From JAXMAR01 sp046350295 (GTDB taxonomy: Bacteria > Planctomycetota > Planctomycetia > Gemmatales > Gemmataceae), in assembly GCA_046350295.1 (NCBI GenBank), contig JAXMAR010000028.1:1-64000 (forward strand): DNA of 64,000 nt. Direction: 5' to 3'. The notes beneath the pieces were generated by a model. It saw nothing but the letters and a program-made list of their open reading frames with translations, was not told the origin of the DNA and did no database searches. Every line of letters starts with the position of its first letter. Positions within the stretch are counted from its first letter, which is position 1. This document shows, in pieces, positions 15,900 to 23,773 of this stretch. The position numbers were made by a program, and so were the translations under genes.

Positions 15900-16790
15900 A
15901 TGTTCGGCTCGTTTCTTGATCGCCGCAGCGTCCTGTCACTCTTGCTGGTCCTACTTTTCCTTGGCCGCCCTTCCTTGGCGGGAGAAACGAAGGACGTCGC
16001 GCCGCCCAAGGGGCAGCGCGTCTTCTCTGCCGGGCACAGCTTTCATTACTTCATGCCCCCCATCCTCCGCGACATCGCCCTCAAGGCCGGCGTCAAGGAC
16101 CATGAGCAGGTGGGCCTGTCCGCCATCGGCGGCTCGCGCGTCATCCAGCACTGGGACAAGGCGGAGGACAAGAACGAGGCGAAGAAGGCGCTCAAGACCG
16201 GCAAGGTCGATGTCTTCACGATGTCCCCCATCCATCTTCCCGATCCGGGCATCGACCACTTCGTCACGCTGGCGCTCGAGAACAATCCGAAGGTCCGCAT
16301 CCTGGTGCAAGAGTTCTGGTTACCGTTCGACATCTACGACACGACGTTCAAGGTCCGCCCCAAAAGCGTGGACCACGACGCCGCCAAGCTCGACGAGCTG
16401 CGCTCCCTGCACAAGAAATACTTCGCTGACATGGATGCGCACGTCCGCGAACTCAACAAGAAGCACGGCAAGGAAGCGGTCTTCGTCACCCCGGTCGGCC
16501 AGGCGGTCCTGACCCTGCGCGAGAAGATCGTCGCCGGCGAAGTCCCCGGCCTCAAGAAGCAATCCGACCTCTTCACCGACCCCATCGGTCACGCCAAGCC
16601 GCCGCTCCAGGCGCTCGTGGCCTACTGTCACTACGCCGTCATCTACCAGCGCTCGCCTGTCGGCATCGACGTTCCGGCCGTCTTGAGCAAAAGCGCGGAC
16701 GCCAAGGCGCTCAACCGGCTGCTCCAGGAAATCGCCTGGGAGGCGGTGACGCGCCACCCCTTGAGCGGCGTCTCCGGCGTGAAGAAATAG
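15900..16790 (+). CDS. secreted SGNH/GDSL-like hydrolase
   Basis: A 296-residue protein starting MFGSFLDRRSVLSLLLVLLF, a signal peptide ending near LAGE. A GGAGG lies 5-9 bases before the ATG at 15900, so the longer frame from 15798 is not used. SGNH-like blocks are visible: VFSAGHSFHYFMPP (serine block), LSAIGGSRVIQHWD (glycine block), MSPIHLPDPGIDHF, and near the C-terminus DPIGHAKPPLQALVAYCHYA, supplying the D-x-x-H pair. Planctomycetes have many such secreted proteins of unknown substrate. The catalytic Ser is assigned by motif only. Confidence 0.75.
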   Translation: MFGSFLDRRSVLSLLLVLLFLGRPSLAGETKDVAPPKGQRVFSAGHSFHYFMPPILRDIALKAGVKDHEQVGLSAIGGSRVIQHWDKAEDKNEAKKALKTGKVDVFTMSPIHLPDPGIDHFVTLALENNPKVRILVQEFWLPFDIYDTTFKVRPKSVDHDAAKLDELRSLHKKYFADMDAHVRELNKKHGKEAVFVTPVGQAVLTLREKIVAGEVPGLKKQSDLFTDPIGHAKPPLQALVAYCHYAVIYQRSPVGIDVPAVLSKSADAKALNRLLQEIAWEAVTRHPLSGVSGVKK

Positions 16791-16862
16791 AAGACGCGGC
16801 AGGCTCCGCATTCTCGATCGGGTCGGCTCCGGTGGGACCGGCGGAACATCCAGGGGGTCGCC

Positions 16863-18380
16863 ATGGCAGGCGAAGACAAGGCGCCGGCGCGGGTCGCGTT
16901 CCTTCTCGCGGGGCTGGGTCTCGCCGCTCATCTCGCTCTGCTCTTCTTCTTCGCCTACCCGCCGCTCGTCGACATGCCGAACCACATGGCGCGGGTCTGG
17001 CTCGAGTCGCAGGCCCTGGCGGGCGAAGAGCTGCCCCCCTTCTATCAGATCCACTACCGCGTCACGCCCAACCTCGGGATCGACCTGTTCATGCCTCTCG
17101 TCTTGCGCGTCATGAGCCTGGACATGGGCATGCGGTTCTGTCTGGTCGTCGTCATCGCCGTCTACTGGCTCGGCCCGGCGGTCTTCCTGGCGCAGCAGGG
17201 GGTCGGGGGCCGCGTGCTGATTCCTTTCTGGACGGTCTGGCTCTTCAGCCCGACGTTCCTGTGGGGCTTCTTGAACTTCACGCTAGGGTTCGGGCTTTGC
17301 TTTCTGACCCTGGCCCATCATGAAGTGATCTTCCGCAAGGGGGGCTGGCCTTGGGGGGGCCTGCTGCTGCACGCTCTCCTCGTCACGTTCCTGTTCTTTT
17401 GCCACCTGGTCCCCTGGGGCATCTATGGGCTGCTTCTGGGCTGCAAGCTGGCCTGGTCCGCCTGGCGGCGCGAACCGGATGCGCCGTCAGGCGGGGCGTG
17501 GACACCCTGGGCTCAGGCGCTGCTCGTCTGTCTCCCCTCGCTCGTCTGCTTCGCGCTGCACCGCGCGTTTGTCGCCTCGCGGCAGGACGTCGCGGGCCTG
17601 GTCTGGTCGACCGTCGGCATGAAGCTGATCCGCCCGTTTTTCCTGTTCCGCGGCTACTGGACCGCCATCGATGTCGTCGTGCTCGGCTGCTGGCTCATCG
17701 CGCTGGGCCTGCTTTTCTTCGGCGCCTTTCGCCAGTTGAAGGCCCACTGGACCCACCTCGGCTTTGTCGTCCTGGGTGTCCTCTACCTCGTCATGCCGGA
17801 CCAGATCGGCAGCGGTACCGAGCTGGACCTGCGGCTTCTTCCGGCGATGCTGGTCTGCTTCCTCGCGGCGCTCGGCCCGCTGTCGCCGCGGCGCTGGGGA
17901 GGCGCTTTCGCGCTGATCGCGATCGCGATGTTCCTGCGCACCTATTCCGTCGTGAACGCCTGGAGCGAGCTTTCCGAGCGGATGAAGCGGGAGACGGAAA
18001 GCTTCGAGGTCATCCGCGACGGGGACCGTGTGCTGCCGCTCATCCTGATCCCCGAGCATGCGAAGATCTACCCGGAGGAGCATTTTCTGGCCTGGCTCGT
18101 GCCCGAGAAGCGGGTCCTCGTGCCACACCTCTTCGCCTACGCGGACATTCAGCCGCTGGAGTACGCTCCGAAGTACGAGGCCTGCCGGCGCTCGATGGTT
18201 CTGTCCGAGACGGGCAAGGTGACGTTGGACACGGAACGCGTCCGCGCCTGCTTTGACGTGATCTGGGTGTTCAACCCAAAAGCGCGCGAGGTGGAGATCC
18301 CGGACGGGTTCGAGCTGGCGTGGCAGGCGCCGGAGCACACGGGTCATGGGGTGCGGGTGTATCGGCGCCGCGGGAAGTAG
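16863..18380 (+). CDS. polytopic membrane protein, possible GT-C-type glycosyltransferase
   Basis: A 505-residue protein with about ten hydrophobic helices, starting with FLLAGLGLAAHLALLFFFAY. The first periplasmic loop contains PPLVDMPNHMARVW, an acidic site of the sort seen in GT-C enzymes. The last 110 residues are soluble and end in VYRRRGK. Extended helices include LGIDLFMPLVLRVMSLD, LLHALLVTFLFFCHLVPWGI and LGFVVLGVLYLVMP. Lipid-linked sugar transfer is a guess from topology and the acidic loop. It lies downstream of the SGNH gene in the same direction, with a gap of 72 bp. No ribosome-binding site stronger than GGGGG is visible before the ATG. Confidence 0.75.
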   Translation: MAGEDKAPARVAFLLAGLGLAAHLALLFFFAYPPLVDMPNHMARVWLESQALAGEELPPFYQIHYRVTPNLGIDLFMPLVLRVMSLDMGMRFCLVVVIAVYWLGPAVFLAQQGVGGRVLIPFWTVWLFSPTFLWGFLNFTLGFGLCFLTLAHHEVIFRKGGWPWGGLLLHALLVTFLFFCHLVPWGIYGLLLGCKLAWSAWRREPDAPSGGAWTPWAQALLVCLPSLVCFALHRAFVASRQDVAGLVWSTVGMKLIRPFFLFRGYWTAIDVVVLGCWLIALGLLFFGAFRQLKAHWTHLGFVVLGVLYLVMPDQIGSGTELDLRLLPAMLVCFLAALGPLSPRRWGGAFALIAIAMFLRTYSVVNAWSELSERMKRETESFEVIRDGDRVLPLILIPEHAKIYPEEHFLAWLVPEKRVLVPHLFAYADIQPLEYAPKYEACRRSMVLSETGKVTLDTERVRACFDVIWVFNPKAREVEIPDGFELAWQAPEHTGHGVRVYRRRGK

Positions 18381-18477
18381 AGGTTGTCCCGTGAGCGGCT
18401 GCCGGCACGCTCGTGCAGCCGAATCAGGCACGCTGACGTAGAACAACTCCAGCCATCCTCCTCGCGGAGTCTTCACC

Positions 18478-19341
18478 ATGCGCTTCTGCAAAATGCAGCT
18501 CGGAACCGGCGAGACACGCGTCGGCCTCCTCGAAGGCGACCACGTCCGCCCGCTCCGCCTCGACGGCTTCTTCGGCCTGCGCAGCCTCAGCGACATCCTC
18601 CACGCCGACAACCCCGCCGCCCTCGCCCAGAGCCTCATCGACGACAAGCCGCTCCGCGTCGCCGACGTCGATTTGCTCCCCCCCATCGATCAGCAAGAGG
18701 TCTGGGCGGCCGGCGTCACCTACACGCGCAGCAAGGAGGCGCGCGAGCGCGAGTCGGCCGGCGCGGCCCGCTTCTACGACCTTGTCTACTCGGCGGACCG
18801 GCCCGAGTTGTTCTTCAAGGCGCCCGCCTATCGCGTCTGCGGCCCCGGCGAGCGCGTCCACATCCGCCGCGACAGCCGCTGGAACGTCCCCGAGCCGGAG
18901 CTGGCCCTCGTCATCTCGCCGCGCCTCAAGCTCGTCGGCTTCACCATCGGCAACGACATGAGCAGCCGCGACATCGAAGGCGAAAACCCGCTCTACCTGC
19001 CGCAGGCCAAGTTCTACGATCACGCCTGCGCCCTTGGCCCGGCCATCACCCTCGCCGACAAGATGCCCGCCCTCGCCGAGACCCACATCCGCCTCACCAT
19101 CGAGCGCGGCGGCAAGCAGGTCTTCGACGGCCAGACGCAGGCCGCCGCCATGAAGCGCAAATTCGACGAGCTGATCTCCTGGCTGGGCCGCGAAACTACC
19201 TTCCCGAACGGCGCCATCCTGCTGACCGGCGCCGGCATCGTCCCACCCGACGACTTCACCCTTGCCGTCGGCGACATCGTCCACATCGACATCAGCGGCA
19301 TCGGCCGGTTGACGAACCACGTGGAGCAACGGGAAATGTGA
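18478..19341 (+). CDS. fumarylacetoacetate hydrolase (FAH) family enzyme
   Basis: A 287-residue protein. FAH-family motifs are clear: VWAAGVTYTRSKEARERES, then DRPELFFKAPAYRVCGPGE, the metal-binding region WNVPEPELALVISPRLKLVG, FTIGNDMSSRDIEGENPLYL, and PQAKFYDHACALGPAI. The layout fits sugar-acid dehydratase-like members (2-dehydro-3-deoxy-arabinonate dehydratase group) better than the tyrosine-pathway hydrolase, because of the YLPQAK-x-YDH segment. The substrate cannot be fixed from sequence alone. The protein is cytoplasmic, with no signal peptide. The stop is followed directly by a long hairpin that probably ends transcription. Confidence 0.87.
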   Translation: MRFCKMQLGTGETRVGLLEGDHVRPLRLDGFFGLRSLSDILHADNPAALAQSLIDDKPLRVADVDLLPPIDQQEVWAAGVTYTRSKEARERESAGAARFYDLVYSADRPELFFKAPAYRVCGPGERVHIRRDSRWNVPEPELALVISPRLKLVGFTIGNDMSSRDIEGENPLYLPQAKFYDHACALGPAITLADKMPALAETHIRLTIERGGKQVFDGQTQAAAMKRKFDELISWLGRETTFPNGAILLTGAGIVPPDDFTLAVGDIVHIDISGIGRLTNHVEQREM

Positions 19342-19394
19342 TTTGGAGTGCGGCGATCTATCGCGCTTTCGCGGGACAATTGCCGCACTCCAAA
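19342..19394. repeat. 13-bp inverted repeat with nested hairpin
   Basis: TTTGGAGTGCGGC (19342-19354) and its exact complement GCCGCACTCCAAA (19382-19394) flank 27 nt that hold a smaller CGCG...CGCG hairpin. It sits between convergent genes, 1 bp after the FAH stop and 6 bp before the end of the CARDB-like gene. It may be a bidirectional terminator, or one copy of a dispersed palindromic element. Confidence 0.85.
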
Positions 19395-19399
19395 CTGCC

Positions 19400-19909
19400 T
19401 CACGGCGCCGGGTCGAACGGAATGCTGCGCGTCGCGGCCGCCGGCAGCGTCGCCCAGAGGCGGCCGGTGCGGTTGTTGTCTTCGCGGCTCTCCGCGACCC
19501 GGTTGAAGGGGTCGATCCGGGCGGCCCAGGAGACGGGCGTGCCGGGGATCTTGCTGGGGCTGTAGGGATAGAGAGTCACCGCCTGGCCGACCTTGAGCAG
19601 CGGAATCGTGAGCGTCCGCGTGTAGTAGCGTTTGCCCACCGATTTGCCCCCGACGGTGTCGACGCGCCAGAAATCGAACAACACCGTGACGTTGCGGACG
19701 TCAACCCCCCCCTGATTACCGACGCGAACCCACATGCGCTCGCTCAAGGGGCGGGAGTCGCGCAAATCGGTGAGGTCCGCAATCTGCACGAAATAGAGAT
19801 CGGGCAACTTGGCCTGATTCGGCCGGAGCGGCTGATCCGCGCCAGCGGCGCCGGCCACGCCGAGCGAAAGGGAGACGGAAAACAGGAGATATCGAAAAGC
19901 GGCGCGCAT
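19400..19909 (-). CDS. secreted CARDB-like domain protein
   Basis: A 169-residue protein. Residues 1-24 (MRAAFRYLLFSVSLSLGVAG, then AAGA) form a signal peptide. The mature part has the pattern of a CARDB/Ig-like adhesion domain: LYFVQIADLTDLRDSRPLSE, VRVGNQGGVDVRNVTVLFDF and AARIDPFNRVAESREDNN, the last being the typical end of a CARDB unit. One domain only. It is probably a periplasmic or surface binding module. A TGGAG precedes the ATG at 19909. It is convergent with the FAH gene across a shared hairpin. Confidence 0.78.
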   Translation of the reverse strand: MRAAFRYLLFSVSLSLGVAGAAGADQPLRPNQAKLPDLYFVQIADLTDLRDSRPLSERMWVRVGNQGGVDVRNVTVLFDFWRVDTVGGKSVGKRYYTRTLTIPLLKVGQAVTLYPYSPSKIPGTPVSWAARIDPFNRVAESREDNNRTGRLWATLPAAATRSIPFDPAP

Positions 19910-20065
19910 TGGTGGTGCTCCAAAAGAGGAAGCGGAAAGATTCGCTTTCCGCGTAGTTTTCGAAGCAACGGAGCGGCCGGATTAACTTGCGCGGGAACTG
20001 TCGAAAAAAGACAACAGCAAACGGCTTTGGAGAGAAAATGGGCCCTACGGGGCTCCCACGGGCTC

Positions 20066-22099
20066 CTACCCGGCCGCCTTTTCAGCCCAGGCGTCGGCGG
20101 CGCCGCCAAGCTCCTTGACGATGTCGAAGGGCGTGAGCATGCCGACGGGTCGATGGTCATCGTCGTCCGCGACCACGACGACGCGCTTGATCGGGTCGCG
20201 CAGGAACTTGAGCAGGGCGGTCGTCAGGGAGTCCGAGGCGCGGACGGTGATCACCGGGCGCCGCATCACCTGATCGAGCGCCGTATGCGGCGGCAGGAAC
20301 TTTTGCAGCGCGTTGTAAAAATCAGTGCGGGTCAGGATGCCGACCATGCGGCCGTCGCCATCGACAACGGGATAGGCGCCCTTGCCCAGCGCCCGCGCCC
20401 GCTCCAGCGCCTCGCCGAGCGTGAGCGACGCCGCCAACGTGGCGACCGGCTGAGCCATCACCGCGGCGACTTTCTTGAGGTTGAGCAGCGGATGGTCCTT
20501 GGCGGTCTCCAGGAGCTGACCGGCCGACTGGGCGCTGCGATGCGAGCGCTCCAGGACGCCGCGCAGGGCGTCCAGGCTTTTCGTGATCTGGCCGAACGAC
20601 TCCTTGCCGAGAACGAGGACGTCGAGAGGACCGTCGGCCCGGATCGAGGCGGAGCGGACCCCGGAATGAAGCAAGGCGCCTTCGCCGAAGTGGTCCCCCT
20701 TCTCGAGACCGGCCACGGGCGCGGCGGCCTCATCCAAATAGACCGCCGCCTTGCCGCGCTCGATGACGTAGAAGCGGTCGCCCGGATCCCCCTTGTGAAA
20801 GACGAACTGCCCCGGCTCGAAATGGGCCCGGCCGAAGCGCTCCGTGGCGCCGAGCGCCAGCTGGGCGATGTCGCGCGGAAAGAGGAGTTGCCAGGCCCAG
20901 TCGAACGCGATCTGGATCTTGCGCGCCAGCGTCGGCATCTTGGAGAGGTAGATGCCGCGCCACAGGAACCAGGCGATGAAGCCGGAAAGCTTGAGACCGA
21001 AGACGATGCCGACCGCCTTGTGATTGCCGATGGCCGCCATCATGCCGAGTGGCTTGAACGAGAACGGCCTGGTCGCCTTCCCTGCGATCCGACACGCGAT
21101 GTTCACGGCGAGCTGCTTCGCCTGGCGGACGGCGAACTGCGCCGTCGGCGCCGACGTCTTCTTCTCCGCGGCGTTCGGCACGGCGGCGCAGTCCCCCAGC
21201 GCCCAGACGTTCTCGTGCCCCAGCACCCGCATGTCCGGCTCGGTGACAATGCGACCGCGTTCAAGCGCCAGGCCGAGCGCCTTGATCAGCGCATGCGTCG
21301 TGGTGCCGATGGTGCAGACCACGGCGCCGGCCTCGATGGCGGAGCCGTCGCGCAAGAGGATGGCGTCCTGCGTCACCGCCTGGGCCACGGCCTGGGTGCG
21401 GATGGTAATGCCGTTTTTGGTCATCTTGCGGTCGGCGAAGCGGGCCAGCTTCTCAGGCAATTCGGGCAGGATGCGCTCCCGGCCTTCCAGCAGCGTGACC
21501 CGAATGTCGGCTGGCTTGACGTTGGTGTAGAACCGGCAACTCGCCTTGAGCAGGTCGTTGATCTCTCCCGCGACCTCGACACCCGAGAACCCCGCGCCAA
21601 CGACCACGGTGGATAGGAGACGCCGCCGCGCCTCGGCGTTCGGCTCCACCTCAGCCTTTTCCATTTGCGTGATGAGGTGGTTGCGCAGCAGCAGAGCGTC
21701 TCCCATTGTCTTGAGCGGCCAGCCGTGCGCCGCCATGCCGGGGATGATGTCCAGGTTGACGACGCTGCCGCAAGCCAGCACGAGCTGATCGTACGTTTCC
21801 TGGGCGGTGTGCCCGGCCGGCGTGAGGTATTCGACCCGGCGCTGCTCGAGATCGACGCGGCTGATGGCGGCGGTGCGGCACTCGGCGTGGCGTGCCATCT
21901 GCCGGATCGGGCAAACGACGTGCATCGGATTGATCGAGGAGCCGACGACGTCCCCCAGCAGCGGCGTGAAGATGAAGTGGTTTTCCTGGCTGAAGAGGAT
22001 GACGCGCCAGCCTTCGGGGAGGCGCTTGTACAGCTGGTTCGCGGCATAGACTCCGGCGAAGCCGCCGCCGATGATGATGAGGTTCTTCTTCGCGGCCAT
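20066..22099 (-). CDS. type II NADH dehydrogenase fused to cNMP-binding and CBS-pair domains
   Basis: A 677-residue protein starting MAAKKNLIIIGGGFAGVYAA at ATG 22099. Residues 1 to about 400 are a type II NADH:quinone oxidoreductase, with a FAD motif GGGFAGVYAA, a second dinucleotide motif VVVGAGFSGVEVAGEIN and LGHENVWALGDCAAVP. Residues about 415-530 are a cyclic-nucleotide-binding domain: FEPGQFVFHKGDPGDRFYVI, then GDHFGEGALLHSGVRSASIR (phosphate cassette with Arg). Residues about 555-665 are two CBS motifs: GAYPVVDGDGRMVGILTRTD and KRVVVVADDDDHRPVGMLTP. NDH-2 passes electrons from NADH to quinone without pumping protons. The added domains suggest control by cyclic nucleotides and adenylates. 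It is 20 bp downstream of the next gene and probably co-transcribed. Confidence 0.9.
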   Translation of the reverse strand: MAAKKNLIIIGGGFAGVYAANQLYKRLPEGWRVILFSQENHFIFTPLLGDVVGSSINPMHVVCPIRQMARHAECRTAAISRVDLEQRRVEYLTPAGHTAQETYDQLVLACGSVVNLDIIPGMAAHGWPLKTMGDALLLRNHLITQMEKAEVEPNAEARRRLLSTVVVGAGFSGVEVAGEINDLLKASCRFYTNVKPADIRVTLLEGRERILPELPEKLARFADRKMTKNGITIRTQAVAQAVTQDAILLRDGSAIEAGAVVCTIGTTTHALIKALGLALERGRIVTEPDMRVLGHENVWALGDCAAVPNAAEKKTSAPTAQFAVRQAKQLAVNIACRIAGKATRPFSFKPLGMMAAIGNHKAVGIVFGLKLSGFIAWFLWRGIYLSKMPTLARKIQIAFDWAWQLLFPRDIAQLALGATERFGRAHFEPGQFVFHKGDPGDRFYVIERGKAAVYLDEAAAPVAGLEKGDHFGEGALLHSGVRSASIRADGPLDVLVLGKESFGQITKSLDALRGVLERSHRSAQSAGQLLETAKDHPLLNLKKVAAVMAQPVATLAASLTLGEALERARALGKGAYPVVDGDGRMVGILTRTDFYNALQKFLPPHTALDQVMRRPVITVRASDSLTTALLKFLRDPIKRVVVVADDDDHRPVGMLTPFDIVKELGGAADAWAEKAAG

Positions 22100-22119
22100 G
22101 GCGGGGCCTCGCGGTGACG

Positions 22120-22899
22120 TTATTTCGCGGCAATGGGAACCCATGCCAGCCCCATCTTCTCGTCCTTCTCGCGCTCAGCCACGAAGGCCCAGGGTGAGGA
22201 CTGGTACTTTCCGGCGATATCGCGCAACAGCTGGAGGCGCTCCTTGTTCATCCGCTTGTACGCTGTTTCAAATGTCGTCAGCTTTTCCGTCGGTATCAGT
22301 TTCCAGGCTACGCTCCCCGGGGGCAGTTCCGGCAGAGCGTCCAGTCGCACCTTGGCCAGCGCGTTGCTGCACTCGTGCAGTCCGACAAGCCGGCCGAGAA
22401 CAAGCGCGTGGACGAGGTCGGCTTGTGCCTGCCAGCGCTTGGAGAAGCGCGCGTAGTTGTCGCTCGCGCGCGCCGCTTTCAGCTCTGCCGCAGCCTGTTT
22501 GAGGCGAAAATCGGCGACGCCCAGCTCCGTTTGCAACTCGACCACGGCCTTGCGAGCCTGCTTGGTCACTGGAGCGGCCAGTCGACCCCCCTCGAGCCCG
22601 ACCGGGTTTTGCTCTTTGAGGAGTCGCAGCGCGTTGACCACCAGCAAACGCAGATCGTCCTTGGCGACTCCGGCCAGCCGCTTTTGCCGTTCCTCCAGTG
22701 TCCGGAAGTCCGCCGGGTAGTCCTTCAGCGCCTTGAGGAAAGCCGGCGGGACGCTTTGCACGAAAGGGCCGGGGCGCGGCCGCGTCGCCGGCCAAGGGAT
22801 CTGGTTGATTTCGACGAGAAACAGCTTCTCCTCGTCACTCCCCGCGTCGGCGCCGGCGCCGAGCGAGCAGAGGAGAGCGAAGGCGAGGCCAGAGCGCAT
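22120..22899 (-). CDS. secreted helical hypothetical protein
   Basis: A 259-residue protein. Residues 1-19 (MRSGLAFALLCSLGAGADAG) form a signal peptide. The rest is mostly alpha-helical and charged, for example FLKALKDYPADFRTLEERQK, LRLLVVNALRLLKEQNP, VADFRLKQAAAELKAARASD and LTTFETAYKRMNKERLQLL, and may form a coiled-coil bundle. Its stop is only 20 bp before the NDH-2 fusion start, so the two are likely one transcript. No family is recognised. Whether it influences the dehydrogenase is unknown; co-transcription is the only hint. Confidence 0.72.
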   Translation of the reverse strand: MRSGLAFALLCSLGAGADAGSDEEKLFLVEINQIPWPATRPRPGPFVQSVPPAFLKALKDYPADFRTLEERQKRLAGVAKDDLRLLVVNALRLLKEQNPVGLEGGRLAAPVTKQARKAVVELQTELGVADFRLKQAAAELKAARASDNYARFSKRWQAQADLVHALVLGRLVGLHECSNALAKVRLDALPELPPGSVAWKLIPTEKLTTFETAYKRMNKERLQLLRDIAGKYQSSPWAFVAEREKDEKMGLAWVPIAAK

Positions 22900-22970
22900 G
22901 GGAGGTCCTCCGGGCTATGGATTCAGACCTACGCTTCTTCCCGGCTCCAGGCCAGGGCGCAGACAGGCGG

Positions 22971-23423
22971 CTACAGGATGCGCCCTTCGGTCGAGCTGGC
23001 GGCCACGATGACCTTTTTCAGGAAGTCGCGCAGAAGCTGCGGATCGACCGGTTTGGTGAGATGCAGATCAAAGCCGGCTTGCTTCGCCGTTTCTCGATCC
23101 TCGGTGCGACCATAACCGGTAACGGCGAGAAGGAAGAGCTTCTCCAGACCCTCCGTTTCGCGCAGGCGCCGGGCGACCTCGTAGCCGTTGAGCCGCGGCA
23201 TGCCGATGTCGACGAGGGCGACGTGCGGTTGAAAGGCCGGCGCCAGTTGGAGGGCGGCCGCTCCGTCCGTCGCGGTCCGTACCTCATGCCCCCACAACTC
23301 CGTGAGGATGCGCAAGCTCTCGACGGCGTCGGAACAATCATCCACGACCAGGATGCGGAGCCTGGTCGGCGAAGTGTGGGGACGCGGAACCATGCGTTGA
23401 TCCTTTGGACGAACCAACAGCAT
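22971..23423 (-). CDS. single-domain response regulator (CheY-like)
   Basis: A 150-residue protein. It has one receiver domain: LRILVVDDCSDAVESLRIL with the acidic pair, ALVDIGMPRLNGYEVARRL with the phosphoacceptor Asp, VTGYGRTEDRETAKQAG, and LHLTKPVDPQLLRDFL with the conserved Lys-Pro. There is no output domain. The start at 23423 (MLLVRPKDQRMVPRPH) has a G-rich site GGGGGGG just upstream; an internal ATG at 23393 is a good alternative. No histidine kinase is adjacent. Such stand-alone receivers often work in phosphorelays. Confidence 0.87.
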   Translation of the reverse strand: MLLVRPKDQRMVPRPHTSPTRLRILVVDDCSDAVESLRILTELWGHEVRTATDGAAALQLAPAFQPHVALVDIGMPRLNGYEVARRLRETEGLEKLFLLAVTGYGRTEDRETAKQAGFDLHLTKPVDPQLLRDFLKKVIVAASSTEGRIL

Positions 23424-23542
23424 GATACCCCCCCATAAGCCCGAACGCAACGCCCCCGGCGGCGCGACAACGGAGTGAAGAGGCGTGGGCCGGCGGTTCC
23501 CAAGACCGAGCGGGCGCGAACCACCGGCGCGCCGCCCTTCTC

Positions 23543-23571
23543 TTGCTCTCAGAGCAATAGCCGTGTAGGAT
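23543..23571 (+). promoter_or_regulatory. promoter of the tRNA-Ser gene
   Basis: TTGCTC at 23543-23548 and TAGGAT at 23566-23571 with a 17-bp spacer. The -10 element ends 10 bp before the mature tRNA 5' end, as is typical for stable RNA genes. Confidence 0.6.
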
Positions 23572-23581
23572 GTTGTCACAA

Positions 23582-23670
23582 GGAGAGGTGGCTGAGTGGC
23601 CGAAAGCGCCGGTTTGCTAAATCGGTGATGGGAGAAATCCTATCCGCGGGTTCGAATCCCGCCCTCTCCG
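23582..23670 (+). tRNA. tRNA-Ser (anticodon GCT)
   Basis: An 89-nt serine tRNA with a long variable arm. The acceptor stem is GGAGAGG/CCTCTCC with discriminator G. The anticodon arm CCGGT-TTGCTAA-ATCGG carries GCT, reading AGC and AGT codons. The T arm includes GGTTCGAATCC. The CCA end is not encoded. A strong terminator follows at 23700. Confidence 0.97.
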
Positions 23671-23699
23671 TATTCCCTGAACGCTCCATCGCAGGCATA

Positions 23700-23740
23700 A
23701 CGGGGACGCGGCTCTTTAGGAGTCGCGTCCCCGTTTTTTG
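23700..23740 (+). terminator. terminator after tRNA-Ser
   Basis: An 11-bp perfect outer stem ACGGGGACGCG (23700-23710) and CGCGTCCCCGT (23724-23734), with an extra short inner pairing, followed by a run of six T. Confidence 0.93.
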
Positions 23741-23773
23741 CACAGCCTCGAAACCAGGCGAAACGCCGGGCGC

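Noticed and set aside
19343..21616. A 757-codon plus-strand frame opposite the NDH-2 fusion
   Set aside because: Antisense shadow of a well-supported gene; composition is repetitive and charged.
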